The position numbers and the translations under genes are program-made. Shown piece after piece: positions 32,060-44,359 of a DNA stretch of 64,000 nucleotides (position 1 is its first letter; the number at the start of each line of letters is the position of its first letter). A model generated the notes under the pieces. The model was given only the letters and a program-made list of their open reading frames with translations, had not been told where the DNA came from and ran no database searches. This stretch comes from Argyresthia goedartella (Eukaryota; Arthropoda; Insecta; Lepidoptera; Argyresthiidae), in the NCBI GenBank assembly GCA_949825045.1, contig OX463815.1, positions 15,617,231 through 15,681,230 on the forward strand, in the 5' to 3' direction.

Positions 32060-32137
32060 AACTTTATTTTTCACTTCTCCATACAAATCAGCTGATCCAC
32101 TCAGGCCAAAATGTACTAGGAAGTGAAAAATAAAGTT
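32060..32137. repeat. Short inverted repeat next to LINE insertion
   Basis: AACTTTATTTTTCACTTC at 32060-32077 pairs with GAAGTGAAAAATAAAGTT at 32120-32137, 18-base perfect arms. A related sequence without the LINE is at 61826-61885, so this is part of an older repeat that served as LINE target. Present in unit B at 38542-38619. Confidence 0.8.
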
Positions 32138-32153
32138 GCTCTGATCAAATCGG

Positions 32154-32575
32154 CCATTCGGTTGTGGAATGCACTCCCTGGCACCATCAGGGACAGTCCT
32201 ACTCTCAATATATTTAAAAGTCGCGTGAAGAACCATTACCTCTCTCTTTAGAATTAGAGGTAGTATGTATGTAAGTATTTATTAGCACATTTATATGTAT
32301 ATAATAGTAGTAGTTAGTATTATATTATAAGTATTTAGTATATAATTATAGTCATTAAATGTTTTATTTTATTTATTAATATTTATGTAAGTACTCGTTT
32401 ATTTCGTCATATTGTTGTACACATTGGTCTACCCCTGATCAACAATCGACATCTCCAACTTTAACCTGGTTTGCTGGAAGAGATCTCTTATTAGAGATAA
32501 GCTCGCCTTTGTACACTATTTTTATGTAACTCTTTTTTATATCATTTGTATGTAATAAAGAAATTATGAATTATG
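32154..32575 (+). mobile_element. 5'-truncated LINE 3' end, unit A copy
   Basis: The first bases encode the very end of the ORF2 family of 22251-28440 (IRLWNALPGTIRDSPTL, then stop), followed by the 3' hairpin GGAAGAGATCTCTTATTAGA and an AATAAAG signal. It is flanked by the direct repeat AAATCGG (32147-32153 and 32576-32582). The unoccupied target is visible at 61826-61885, where GATCAAATCGATTTCATA runs without the insert. A 422-bp dead-on-arrival insertion. Confidence 0.92.
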
Positions 32576-33796
32576 AAATCGGTTTCATAATGAAAGTTGC
32601 TCAGAATGATGTCCCTAACAAAGTAGTTTCTCATTTTGCGTTAATTCATTTACACCTTGCATAATATGTTTATTTTTTTTTATTTATGACTTTCTGCAAG
32701 TGTGTCTAAACACATCTTTACTTTTCTTGTATTATGTGAGTCACGTCACATGAGTCACAAAATTGTGACTCTCATGTCTCACATGGTTAGCACGTTTTGT
32801 GAAAATTCTAACCTCAAAAAGCTACAATGGCAAAAAACAAATGCAGAACAGATAAATCGAACATATAATAAAACTTGTATGTGCTAGGTCTATTATATGT
32901 AAAAACATAAGAATAAAAGACACGTTACCTTGCTTGGAAATGTGCTGTGACTCAACTGATAATTTTTGGTAAATTCTGCCGGCCGTTCAGTGTTTCACCA
33001 CAAAATAGCACTCGATTAAAATGGCGGAGGTTTAGTAATGATGGCTGACGCATAGTGTTGCCAGTTACGAAATAAATGCATAGAAATGGCAAGATTGCTA
33101 CAAAAAACTCTGAAGTTGTCCGTGACATCCCCTGTGTGACTCACATGCAAAATATCTCGGACAAAGTTAGGATTATGTTTTTAATGTCTAAAGTAACTTT
33201 TTTATTGGTATTGTTTCTATTGAACAACAGGAAGTATAACAATTGTATTAGATACAAACAGATAAAATTTGAAAAAGAACCGATATGCTCTCCATAATGA
33301 TTATATTCTGCTAGGGTGCTAAAAGGACACCGTCTGTTTGTATGGGTCATTTCTGTGAGAAAAAGTAAAATGTATATTTTAATAATAAGATCACCCTCTT
33401 TGCTATTGATTCAAATGAAGGAATTGAAGGAAAAAGTCAATATTTATATAAAAAAACGACGCATAAATATATGCACAGTAACTTTGTATTTTATCGCAGT
33501 AAATACACCGGACAAGATTTTTAAACAAATGTACACTTTTTTGAAAATAACCCACATATCGTTTTCATAATCATTCATTTCTTTTACTGTTTACATTGCG
33601 TATTGCAACAAACGTAACGCAACTAACTCGTCTGCATATGATTAATGCAGCTCAAGAAGACGTGTTGTTTTTTCCATGGCCAACTAGATTAAATGGAGGA
33701 AATGATGAATTCAACCCACAGTTCGTCTAACTAAAGTTTAGACTCAAACTAAAGTGACAGAAGAAAACCTTGATGTCGATTGATTTTACTGTAATG

Positions 33797-34090
33797 CAGG
33801 GCGTCCGATAATTCGATGCAAATATTGTGAGAGGTTGAGGGTAATGGACTCATTTTCAGCTTATTTAACCCCACAATACCCTATCCTGAAACCTAATGTG
33901 AGCTAAAAAAGTAAATGTCAGTAAAAAAGATAACCAGAGTTCTACTATTTTCGTTATGCCAAATAAAAAAAAAAAAAGTATAAACCTTAATAACACGAAA
34001 CTCATTCATTTTAGGATAAGGTTAAATATGCTGGTAATGGGCTCTAGTTAAACCCCTCACAATATGTGTATTGAATACCTGGACACCCTG
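33797..34090. mobile_element. MITE with CAGGGYGTCC ends, 294 bp, unit A copy
   Basis: About 70 bases at each end pair as inverted repeats: left end CAGGGCGTCC, ATATTGTGAGAGGTT, GCTTATTTAACC; right end, read inward, CAGGGTGTCC, ATATTGTGAGGGGTT, GCATATTTAACC. No coding. A one-ended relative is at 48588-48665. Termini like CAGGGTGTCC are common among non-autonomous Tc1/mariner-like elements, but the flanks here do not show TA, so the class stays open. Confidence 0.85.
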
Positions 34091-34221
34091 TTTATGTTAC
34101 ACGTGGCACTTTTTACTTTACTATTCATGTATGTATTCATCGTACATCTAAACTTGACTTGAAGGTTAAGAAATGTGACATGATCACAAAACATTTTTTT
34201 TCGATTTCACTAAATCTGGTC

Positions 34222-34551
34222 TTAATTCTGCATAGAAATAACATTATTTCCCAAAATTCTACATCTAACGCAAATCTGAACAGATAAGCCGTTTTGTTTT
34301 ATGAGATAGGGATGAAGTGAATGAAAGAGCGAATTAATGAAAAAAATCGGCAGATAATGGAGAAAGTGCGTTTCTTTTTTGTTTCCCAATGACACAACGT
34401 TTGTCCTTTTATATTTCGAAGACACAGTCACATCCATTTTTTCAGGTAACAATATGGATCTGATTTGTTTCTGTAGGCCATATATAGCAAGACAATCAAC
34501 ATTTGTTAGGTAAAAAAAATCTGTAGGTCTGAGCAAAGGTCTTTGAAACAC
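34222..34551 (-). repeat. Coding-like interspersed repeat, unit A copy
   Basis: A minus-strand frame of 109 codons including VVSLGNKKETHFLHYLP and, earlier, TDFFYLTNVDCL. The plus-strand frame at 44377-44625 has YVSLVNKNETHFIDYLP at the same place, preceded by PTDFLFCLY. The DNA flanking both (CATTCACTTCATC) also matches. So this is a dispersed repeat family that keeps a similar reading frame in three places in the window (with 40703-41032). I do not recognise the protein; it may be a remnant of a mobile-element gene. Confidence 0.55.
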
Positions 34552-34614
34552 GCATTTTTTTTCGTCAGACCACTTAAGTACGTAACGTACAGTTAATACA
34601 CGCCTTAAAAGTAC

Positions 34615-34660
34615 GAAAGTAGATTATGTGGTTGCTGGGATGATGCTATCCAGCAACCCC
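34615..34660. repeat. Small GC-richer hairpin
   Basis: GGTTGCTGGGATGATGCTATCCAGCAACC-type stem: GGTTGCTGG pairs with CCAGCAACC around a short loop (about 34631-34659). Present again in unit B near 41111-41140. A further GGGTTGCT word follows at 34758. Confidence 0.6.
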
Positions 34661-37330
34661 AAAATAATAATTACTCGTTATTTTATGAAGTATATTTTTT
34701 GTGTTAAGTTCTAATTATGTGCCATTTAATCATGTACATATTCAAAAATAGCAATGGGGTTGCTAAGATGAATGACGTATCAAAAAAGGGGATTTAGACA
34801 AATTGTTGGTATTTTCTGCTTTCAACTTGAGAACATGTGTATATTTATAACCTTTCAAATACAAAAACCATTCACGCAAATTTCCACCAACGAGTTATAT
34901 CCAAGTCACGTTCTATCTATGGGGTTCGTTCGTTCGCATGTTCTTCAAATATTGGTATGTTGGATGGATATTTAGGTAAAGTCGATTTTCGCGCGTTCGC
35001 GTTAAATATTTACGTAACACATGTAGTATACGGCGTTAGCAGGTATTTATACTTGTACCTATATAACTAGATGTATAGGTATAGCCAAGTTGCCAACATA
35101 CCCGTACTGTTTTAGTAAAACTCATCAAACATGGTCTTTCTATATTGAATACAGCAGTATGTACAGTTTAAATAGATTCCTGCCCACGTAAGATCAAATC
35201 TTTGTATTAGTTGCCTACTGTCATGGAGCCCTCAGTTGTTATATGACAGGACGGTCAGCCATACACAGCAAATACATTGATGTATTTATCGTGTATTTGT
35301 AATTTTGAATGATGGCTGTCAACTGTCAACTTAGCTTAGCGTTCTTGCGTTTAAATCTTAAGGCTCGTGTATCAGTAAATTTACGAACCCGATTTGTGGT
35401 GATCGAAATTTTCCCGTTGGACGCAAACATATTACTTACAAAAAGCTTCAGCTCACTTTGCAACATGATATTTCGTAAGTCACCGCTGCAAAATATCGCG
35501 AAAATTTAGTTATTTTTTAAAAAACCACTGATTATTTCTTTAATTGCGTTTTAAGATATTTTGAATACCTATTTTTTGACGCAAGAACCATATCAATTTT
35601 TTTTAGATCCCCAGAGTTGAAGGTGAACAACATTTATTATTTTTTTTTCTTCATCTAGTTATCATTGACATTATGATGTATTCAAACACTACGCTTGAAG
35701 AAAAGGTATGTCTTCTTAACATATTTTTTTGGATTCGGAAAGTGACTCCTCTAGGATGAATAAAGCTCCAAAGATGAGCATTTCACAATACCGTCTTAAA
35801 CATAATGTATATTTGTACTTGTATTGCTTAAAGCTTGCAAATTAGTGTAATGTAGGTTCATACTTCCCTTATATGTTTCATTTCATATACTTACCTTTAC
35901 ATATATACGTACGGTACGATTATACTTTTGTTCAGATGTTCCAGAAACTGGCACAGAGGTGTATCTTAAAGAGTATATAAAGGGAAAAATCTGTCAACAG
36001 TTAATTGATTTACGGTAGAAAAAAAGGCGAGAAGAGTCCGAGCTTCTGTAAAAATCTTCAACCAGTTAGTTGAAACGTGACGACGTTAGGCTATTGAGTT
36101 ATACTTATTTGCATAGTTTAGGATCTTTAGCTATTTTTAATATAGTCAAGGTCAGCACATCACGATTTACCTATACAAGTACCTTATACTCTTGAAACGA
36201 GATAAAAGTTACAATATGTAAAACCATTTAAGCGACGCTAAGCAACTTTTGCGGCTTCTCGAGAGCGAGATTGATCTTGGTACGTATTTCGAAGATTTCC
36301 ATATAAACGATGTTACGCGTTGGCACAGTACAGGCTTTTCGTTACCTCCCTGATAATTTGTTTGAAGGAAATTGTTTTCTTATATGTATAAGTGTAATTT
36401 TGGGTGTTTCTTACTCGTCGTTACATACCTATATAATAAGTAGTGTTTCTAACGCAGAGGTACATATATGTATTAAATGTATGACACAATAACAAATATG
36501 TACGTACCCATTTATATAACAAATGTGTACTTAATAATAGATCCAAAGGGCAGAGCCGAGAGAGAATTGAACTGTGAGTGCCTCTTAGTCATAGTGTCTT
36601 AAGGGACTTTTCATCTGGACTCGAATATTTATTTGATCTGTCTTATATTCGTGCTCCAATCGAATTTATACTTTGAACTATGTTCACTGACCAGACTTAA
36701 CTTTTAGGTTTCAATTCAGATCTGTCTCCGTACTCCAGCACTCCTGAGAGAAATCCGTTCTTTGATGATGAGTGACATGATGACATCCTAGGAAATCGAC
36801 ACACGGAAGCGCCGCCAATATTAGTGTGGCATGGATTGACTGGATACGGGTAAAATCAATGTACTATTTGGTACATCTTACTCCGTTTCCAATATTCCAC
36901 TTGTCTCTATGAATCAGCGTGGTGGAGTATGGCTCAATCTTACTCTTATCCGAGTAAAGGCCCGTGCTCCTCGGTGGGCTACATTTATTGTTATTATTCA
37001 TTATTATAGTCCAAGTCTGGTTCGGATATTTTATTGTTGTCGTCGATGGCGATAGTTACCAAAATTGTACACTACAAAATGAATTACAATCTTAATCAAT
37101 ATCAATCATCTCTAGAAACAGTAAAGGAATCTTTGTCACTGGCTACTCCGACTTCCATGATAAAATCCTTCTCTTTTTCTATTCCTATATCCGTCACCCA
37201 GTATACATTTTCTAGTGTCTGAACATTCTTCGAAAATGTTCAATTTCTCATTTTTCCAGTATTATTCCTTTTCATACGTGCATCGCAACCGATGCCATTT
37301 TGATACACACGTACAAGTACAAGCTTCAAC

Positions 37331-37756
37331 GTGAGCAACATCGAAATCTATGACAAAGGTGACGCGGGGCCTTTGCGGGTGTGCGGTGAGCGGGACCTCA
37401 CCCCCTCCGCGACTTACTCTTTGCCCTATAGCCATCCCAACCTGACACGAACTTATCTATGTCACTGGCGGCTACCTATTTTTGCTGTTAACATTTGGTT
37501 AAATATTGGGAACGTCAATTACAGCAATCTAAAGATTTTCATTTCCAAGCACGAATGGAAAAAAGAACTACTGTTTATTCGAATATTTTCCAAACTTATC
37601 ATATCAAAAGAACTGCTAGGAACATTAAAGCTTGTCGTTTCATCTTACGACGCTAGCAAATGTAGCAAGATTTGTTTCACGACGAATAAAAATATTGAGA
37701 TAGAAGTAAGAGACCGGTACTACTTGACAATATACGTATATTGGACTGGAGTTTAG
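37331..37756 (+). CDS. 141-aa ORF of unknown function, unit B copy
   Basis: Identical amino-acid sequence to the ORF at 30849-31274, although other parts of the duplicated unit have changes. See that entry for motifs and doubts. Identity alone does not show selection because the whole unit is so similar. Confidence 0.33.
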   Translation: MSNIEIYDKGDAGPLRVCGERDLTPSATYSLPYSHPNLTRTYLCHWRLPIFAVNIWLNIGNVNYSNLKIFISKHEWKKELLFIRIFSKLIISKELLGTLKLVVSSYDASKCSKICFTTNKNIEIEVRDRYYLTIYVYWTGV

Positions 37757-38635
37757 GATTGAGACTGGAGGATTGAAATCTTATTGGCACATATAAATAC
37801 GATGTTGTAATATTGACATTAGATTAGATTGTTTTATATGTATTGTACATAAATGCATAAAAAAATTACGAAAATTGAAAAAATTACAATCCCGTAGACT
37901 TTCATGGAGTAGTTTAAGAAGATAGCAATCTTCTCTGACGGGCATATTTCCGAAGCACTGGTAGAGTTAATGGAGTTTCCCTTTCCTGTCCGAGATTCAG
38001 ACATGAATCACTACCTTAAAGGGAAATTTCCTTTTTCTACTCAAACCAAAATCAGTTACGCATTAGTTTAGTTGATCATATTTGATTATTTTTTTATTTT
38101 TCTCCACGTACGTTCGTGAGACTTATCTAGTGTTTGACTTGAAAAATACATTATTTTTGCCTACAAACAACAATAAATAATTTGGCATTTGAGTTTGAGT
38201 TTGAGCAAAGTGAATGTGCTGAGAAAAATAAAAGAAACAAATACGACAGTAAAAGAAATGAATTATTATGAAAACGTACATGGGTCATTTTCAAAAAAGT
38301 GTACATTGTGACTAACCTGATAAAATTTGTGAGTAAACTGTTTCGTGACATTCCTGTATTTTTATACTTATGTGAGTCACATAATTATAAGGAAGTGTGT
38401 ACATGAATCAATTTACATACACATACTTACATAATAATTTTACTTGTATTTTAATTTATTATCTATTTAGTTAATAAGTCCGTACTATTCTCTAGGGCAC
38501 ACTCACTAAAATTACTTAAAAATATTAGCTTAAGCGGTTTTAACTTTATTTTTCACTTCTCCATACAAATCAGCTGATCCACTCAGGCCAAAATGTACTA
38601 GGAAGTGAAAAATAAAGTTGCTCTGATCAAATCGG

Positions 38636-39053
38636 CCATTCGGTTGTGGAATGCACTCCCTGGCACCATCAGGGACAGTCCTACTCTCAATATATTTAAA
38701 AGTCGCGTGAAGAAGCATTACCTCTCTCTTTAGAATTACAGGTAGTATGTATGTAAGTATTTATTAGCACATTTATATATAATATTAGTAGTTAGTATTA
38801 TATTATAAGTATTTAGTATATAATTATAGTTATTAAATGTTTTATTTTATTTATTAATATTTATGTAAGTACTCGTTTATTTCGTCATATTGTTGTACAC
38901 ATTGGTCTACCCCTGATCAACAATCGACATCTCCAACTTTAACCTGGTTTGCTGGAAGAGATCTCTTATTAGAGATAAGCTCGCCTTTGTACACTATTTT
39001 TATGTAACTCTTTTTTATATCATTTGTATGTAATAAAGAAATTATGAATTATG
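38636..39053 (+). mobile_element. 5'-truncated LINE 3' end, unit B copy
   Basis: Copy of 32154-32575 carried along by the duplication, with the same AAATCGG direct repeats (38629-38635 and 39054-39060). A few bases are missing near 38785 compared with unit A. Confidence 0.92.
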
Positions 39054-40274
39054 AAATCGGTTTCATAATGAAAGTTGCTCAGAATGATGTCCCTAACAAA
39101 GTAGTTTCTCATTTTGCGTTAATTCATTTACACCTTGCATAATATGTTTATTTTTTTTTATTTATGACTTTCTGCAAGTGTGTCTAAACACATCTTTACT
39201 TTTCTTGTATTATGTGAGTCACGTCACATGAGTCACAAAATTGTGACTCTCATGTCTCACATGGTTAGCACGTTTTGTGAAAATTCTAACCTCAAAAAGC
39301 TACAATGGCAAAAAACAAATGCAGAACAGATAAATCGAACATATAATAAAACTTGTATGTGCTAGGTCTATTATATGTAAAAACATAAGAATAAAAGACA
39401 CGTTACCTTGCTTGGAAATGTGCTGTGACTCAACTGATAATTTTTGGTAAATTCTGCCGGTCGTTCAGTGTTTCACCACAAAATGGCACTCGATTAAAAT
39501 GGCGGAGGTTTAGTAATGGTGGCTGACGCATAGTGTTGCCAGTTACGAAATAAATGCATAGAAATGGCAAGATTGCTACAAAAAACTCTGAAGTTGTCCG
39601 TGACATCCCCTGTGTGACTCACATGCAAAATATCTCGGACAAAGTTAGGATTATGTTTTTAATGTCTAAAGTAACTTTTTTATTGGTATTGTTTCTATTG
39701 AACAACAGGAAATATAACAATTGTATTAGATACAAACAGATAAAATATGAAAAAGAACCGATATGCTCTCCATAATGATTATATTCTGCTAGGGTGCTAA
39801 AAGGACACCGTCTGTTTATATGGGTCATTTCTGTGAGAAAAAGTAAAATGTATATTTTAATAATAAGATCACCCTCTTTGCTATTGATTCAAATGAAGGA
39901 ATTGAAGGAAAAAGTCAATATTTATATAAAAAAACGACTCATAAATATATGCACAGTAACTTTGTATTTTATCGCAGTAAATACACCGGACAAGATTTTT
40001 AAACAAATGTACACTTTTTTGAAAATAACCCACATCTCGTTTTCATAATCATTCATTTCTTTTACTGTTTACATTGCGTATTGCAACAAACGTAACGCAA
40101 CTAACTCGTCTGCATATGATTAATGCAGCTCAAGAAGACGTGTTGTTTTTTCCATGGCCAACTAGATTAAATGGAGGAAATGATGAATTCAACCCACAGT
40201 TCGTCTAACTAAAGTTTAGACTCAAACTAAAGTGACAGAAGAAAACCTTGATGTCGATTGATTTTACTGTAATG

Positions 40275-40570
40275 CAGGGCGTCCGATAATTCGATGCAAA
40301 TATTGTGAGAGGTTGAGGGTAATGGACTCATTTTCAGCTTATTTAACCCCACAATACCCTATCCTGAAACCTAATGTGAGCTAAAAAAGTAAATGTCAGT
40401 AAAAAAGATAACCAGAGTTCTACTATTTTCGTTCTGCCAAATTAAAAAAAAAAAAAAGTATAAACCTTAATAACACGAAACTCATTCATTTTAGGATAAG
40501 GTTAAATATGCTGGTAATGGGCTCTAGTTAAACCCCTCACAATATGTGTATTGAATACCTGGACACCCTG
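40275..40570. mobile_element. MITE with CAGGGYGTCC ends, unit B copy
   Basis: Same element as 33797-34090, duplicated with the unit; two bases longer because of a longer A-run. Confidence 0.85.
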
Positions 40571-40702
40571 TTTATGTTACACGTGGTACTTTTTACTTTA
40601 CTATTCATGTATGTATTCATCGTACATCTAAACTTGACTTGAAGGTTAAGAAATGTGACATGATCACAAAACATTTTTTTTCGATTTCACTAAAAACTGG
40701 TC

Positions 40703-41032
40703 TTAATTCTGCATAGAAATAACATTATTTCCCAAAATTCTACTTCTAACGCAAATCTGAACAGATAAGCCGTTTTGTTTTATGAGATAGGGATGAAGTG
40801 AATGAAAGAGCGAATGAATGAAAAAAATCGGCAGATAATGGAGAAAGTGCGTTTCTTTTTTGTTTCCCAATGACACAACGTTTGTCCTTTTATATTTCGA
40901 AGACACAGTCACATCCATTTTTTCAGGTAACAATATGGATCTGATTTGTTTCTGTAGGCCATATATAGCAAGACAATCAACATTTGTTAGGTAAAAAAAA
41001 TCTGTAGGTCTGAGCAAAGGTCTTTGAAACAC
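40703..41032 (-). repeat. Coding-like interspersed repeat, unit B copy
   Basis: Copy of 34222-34551 with two or three residue changes (for example NSLFH to HSLFH and CRCRIL to CRSRIL-type changes). Frame remains open. Confidence 0.55.
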
Positions 41033-42796
41033 GCATTTTTTTTCGTCAGACCACTTAAGTACGTAACGTACAGTTAATACACGCCTTAAAAGTACGAAAG
41101 TAGATTATGTGGTTGCTGGGATGATGCTATCCAGCAACCCCAAAATAATAATTACTAGTTATTTTATGAAGTATATTTTTTGTGGTAAGTTCTAATTATG
41201 TGCCATTTAATCATGTACATATTCAAAAATAGCAATGGGGTTGCTAAGATGAATGACGTATCAAAAAAGGGGATTTAGACAAATTGTTGGTATTTTCTGC
41301 TTTCAACTTGAGAACATGTGTATATTTATAACCTTTCAAATACAAAAACCATTCACGCAAATTTCCACCAACGAGTTATATCCACGTCACGTTCTATCTA
41401 TGCTATGGGGTTCGTTCGTTCGCATGTTCTTCAAATATTGGTATGTTGGATGGATATTTAGGTAAAGTCGATTTTCGCGCGTTCGCGTTAAATATTTACG
41501 TAACACATGTAGTATACGGCGTTAGCAGGTATTTATACTTGTACCTATATAACTAGATGTATAGGTATAGCCAAGTTGCCAACATACCCGTACTGTTTTA
41601 GTAAAACTCATCAAACATGGTCTTTCTATATTGAATACAGCAGTATGTACAGTTTAAATAGATTCCTGCCCACGTAAGATCAAATCTTTGTATTAGTTGC
41701 CTACTGTCATGGAGCCCTCAGTTGTTATATGACAGGACGGTCAGCCATACACAGCAAATACATTGATGTTTTTATCGTGTATTTGTAATTTTGAATGATG
41801 GCTGTCAACTGTCAACTTAGCTAAGCGTTCTTGCGTTTAAATCTTAAGGCTCGTGTATCAGTAAATTTACGAACCCGATTTGTGGTGATCGCAATTTTCC
41901 CGTTGGACGCAAACATATTACTTACAAAAAGCTTCAGCTCACTTTGCAACATGATATTTCGTAAGTCGCCGCTGCAAAATATCGCGAAAATTGAGTTATT
42001 TTTTAAAAAACCACTGATTATTTCTTTAATTGCGTTTTAAGATATTTTGAATACCTATTTTTTGACGCAAGAACCATATCAATTTTTTTTAGATCCCCAG
42101 AGTTGAAGGTGAACAACATTTATTATTTTTTTTTCTTCATCTAGTGATCATTGACATTATGATGTATTCAAACACTACGCTTGAAGAAAAGGTATGTCTT
42201 CTTAACATATTTTTTTTGGATTCGGAAAATGACTCCTCTAGGATGAATAAAGCTCCAAAGATGAGCATTTCACAATACCCAACGTCTTAAACATAATGTA
42301 TATTTGTACTTGTATTGCTTAAAGCTTGCAAATTACTGTAATCTAGGTTCATACTTCCCTTATATGTTTCATTTCATATACTTACCTTTACATATATACG
42401 TACGGTAAGATTATACTTTTGTTCAGATGTTCCAGAAACTGGCACAGAGGTCCGAGCTTCTGTACAAATCTTCAACCAGTTAGTTGAAACGTGACGACGT
42501 TAGGCTATTGAGTTATACTTATTTGCATAGTTTAGGATCTTTAGCTATTTTTAATATAGTCAAGGTCAGCACATCACGATTTACCTATACAAGTACCTTA
42601 TACTCTTGAAACGAGATAAAAGTTACAATATGTAAAACCATTTAAGCGACGCTAAGCAACTTTTGCGGCTTCTCGAGAGCGAGATTGATCTTGGTACGTA
42701 TTTCGAAGATTTCCATATAAACGATGTTACGCGTTGGCACAGTACAGGCTTTTCGTTACCTCCCTGATAATTTGTTTGAAGGAAATTGTTTTCTTA

Positions 42797-43570
42797 TGTA
42801 GGTGCAGTCGACAGATTTTAATTTCCGACCCACGTAATGTTGAACGCCGTATATAGCAATCTGGAATTATGAGAGCTATGGTTCTTAAAGCACATATGTT
42901 GCTAAGACGCCCAAAGAGTATAGAACCATGATGACTACGTTGCATTCATTACTTGCACATAACTAGGCAACTGATTGGTTAGGTGCGTGATTGACAAAAC
43001 TTTTTTCGTATTGATAACTTTTCACAAAGAGTTTATAACAGTGTGAAAGGAACAGGAGGGTTACTACAACCTTTAAAGCGATTTAGATTAGGTTCAAAAT
43101 AAGAACATCACCATAGCAACCAATTCCATTCCAATACGCCATTATGGTTTTTATTTGCATACCATCAAGAATTGTTTTAAGACGGTCATGGTAATTTTGC
43201 GGATCAGTTTAGGTTCCTAAATTGAATCACCATAAGACGTTGTTGTAACCCCCTATTTTAAAACTGTAATAAGTTATAAAATAAAAATTAACGTCAAAGT
43301 AGTTTTTTTTTAAGTGAATAACTTCTTTAGCCGTGATTCGAAAATCTTAAAGTTTATGAGAATGAGGGGTGACAAGCCAAAGGCTAAAATTGGTGCCTTT
43401 AAATAAACATTGGTCTTATAATATCTTACCAAAAAAAGTTTTTCAGTATGGGGTTAAGGGTGACTTACTCTCTTAACTTAAGATTGGGGCGAAAATGCTT
43501 TCGTATGTCCGGATGTGTGACCAGATGTTACCATCTAGAGGCCGCATTTTTCAACCGATTCTCGTGAATT
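42797..43570. other. Non-coding stretch
   Basis: Unique flank after the duplication. No gene recognised. It is AT-rich with short A/T runs. Confidence 0.5.
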
Positions 43571-43574
43571 GACG

Positions 43575-43800
43575 TCCTCTGTGGCGCAGCGGTCGTGGCT
43601 CCGCCTACCATGCGAGAGGTCCCGGGTTCTATCCCCGCTGGGGGTAAAAAAAAACCCAGATCTTGTATGTTTGTATGTGTGTGACGTCGCTGTTTCTGCT
43701 TCCCACGTCACAGGATATCCTAGTGTGGGGCCAGAAGCAATGTGTGTGTCTGCATGTAAATTTTTATGTTTATGTTTTATTTTTGTGAGCAGGTTCGATA
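43575..43800 (+). mobile_element. tRNA-derived SINE
   Basis: Head CCTCTGTGGCGCAGCGGTCG carries a polymerase III A box (TGGCGCAGCGG) and, about 35 bases later, a B box (GGTTCTATCCC) inside CCCGGGTTCTATCCCCGC; the spacing is that of a tRNA gene. It is followed by a tRNA-unrelated body with ATCCTAGTGTGGGGCCAGAA and a T-rich end. The 5' acceptor half does not pair as a tRNA, so it is a SINE and not a tRNA gene. Tail fragments of the same body are at 5020-5075 (minus) and about 59191-59215. Confidence 0.85.
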
Positions 43801-44027
43801 ACTAAATAGATATTTTTTGTCGATTCAGTTTTTGGAAAAAATTTAAATGACAGAGATGTAGGGGTTTTAAAATTTCAAAAAACTGCTACAGTCCAAACAG
43901 CTTGACGGATTTAAACAAATGAGGTGTCGTTGGATTTGTAGAGACCGTGAGAGTCAGGCTTTATAATTTTAATGAAAAGTCAATAGGTTGATTTTAAGAC
44001 AGCAAAATGTAGTTTACAAATTTATTG

Positions 44028-44335
44028 GTACGGCTATTTTCATACTCCTTGTACTTAACCAGGTGCATTCATAAGATTGTATGTGTTATTAAAAGAGAGC
44101 CTCTAATATAGGTAAAGATAGATTTTATAAGGTTGGTGTAAGATGACAGCTTCATGACAGGGTCATTTTGACGTTGAAATAAAAAAATGAGCACGAAGAG
44201 GTATAAATCAATAGAGACCTAAATGGTTTGTCCGTTTGTCCAAAAGTTTTCATATGTAGGTACCAATCTTGAGGACGAAGCATGAATTATAATTAATAAG
44301 AAATTGATGTTCTAACATAATTATACGAATGTGTA
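44028..44335 (+). repeat. Direct repeat family member 1
   Basis: Matches 49418-49730 in the same orientation: shared words GGCTATTTTCATACTCC, GGTAAAGATAGATTTTAT, GACAGGGTCATTT, GGTTTGTYCGTTTGTCCAAA. Non-coding dispersed repeat of about 310 bp; class unknown. Confidence 0.75.
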
Positions 44336-44359
44336 ATTATCATTATCATCATATAACAT

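Larger units (their letters stand above)
29901..36382 (+). repeat. Tandem 6.48-kb duplication, unit A
   Basis: TATGTATAAGTGTAATTTTG at 29901 recurs at 36383, and from there the sequences match almost base for base with an offset of 6,482 (drifting by a few bases at small indels) to the end of unit B at about 42796. The junction A/B at 36380 joins the end of the unit (TTGAAGGAAATTGTTTTCTT) to its start, with a short shared word around TATGTA at the three breakpoints. The unit is mostly non-coding, with an identical 141-codon ORF, a LINE 3' end, a MITE and a repeat-family ORF in both copies. Confidence 0.97.
36383..42796 (+). repeat. Tandem 6.48-kb duplication, unit B
   Basis: Second head-to-tail copy of 29901-36382. 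Differences by eye are scattered substitutions, one- to eight-base indels (for example extra CCAAC-type bases near 42280 and a missing few bases near 38785) and one 77-bp deletion relative to unit A at about 42450 (A has 35955-36035 where B reads CAGAGGTCCGAGC directly). Right border at TTCTTATGTAGGTGC (about 42796), where unit A continues into unit B instead. Confidence 0.97.

Noticed and set aside
29901..42796. CRISPR-like or satellite array
   Set aside because: Only two long units with no spacers; this is a segmental duplication.
43575..43645. tRNA gene
   Set aside because: A and B boxes are present, but the acceptor and anticodon stems do not pair and a SINE body follows.
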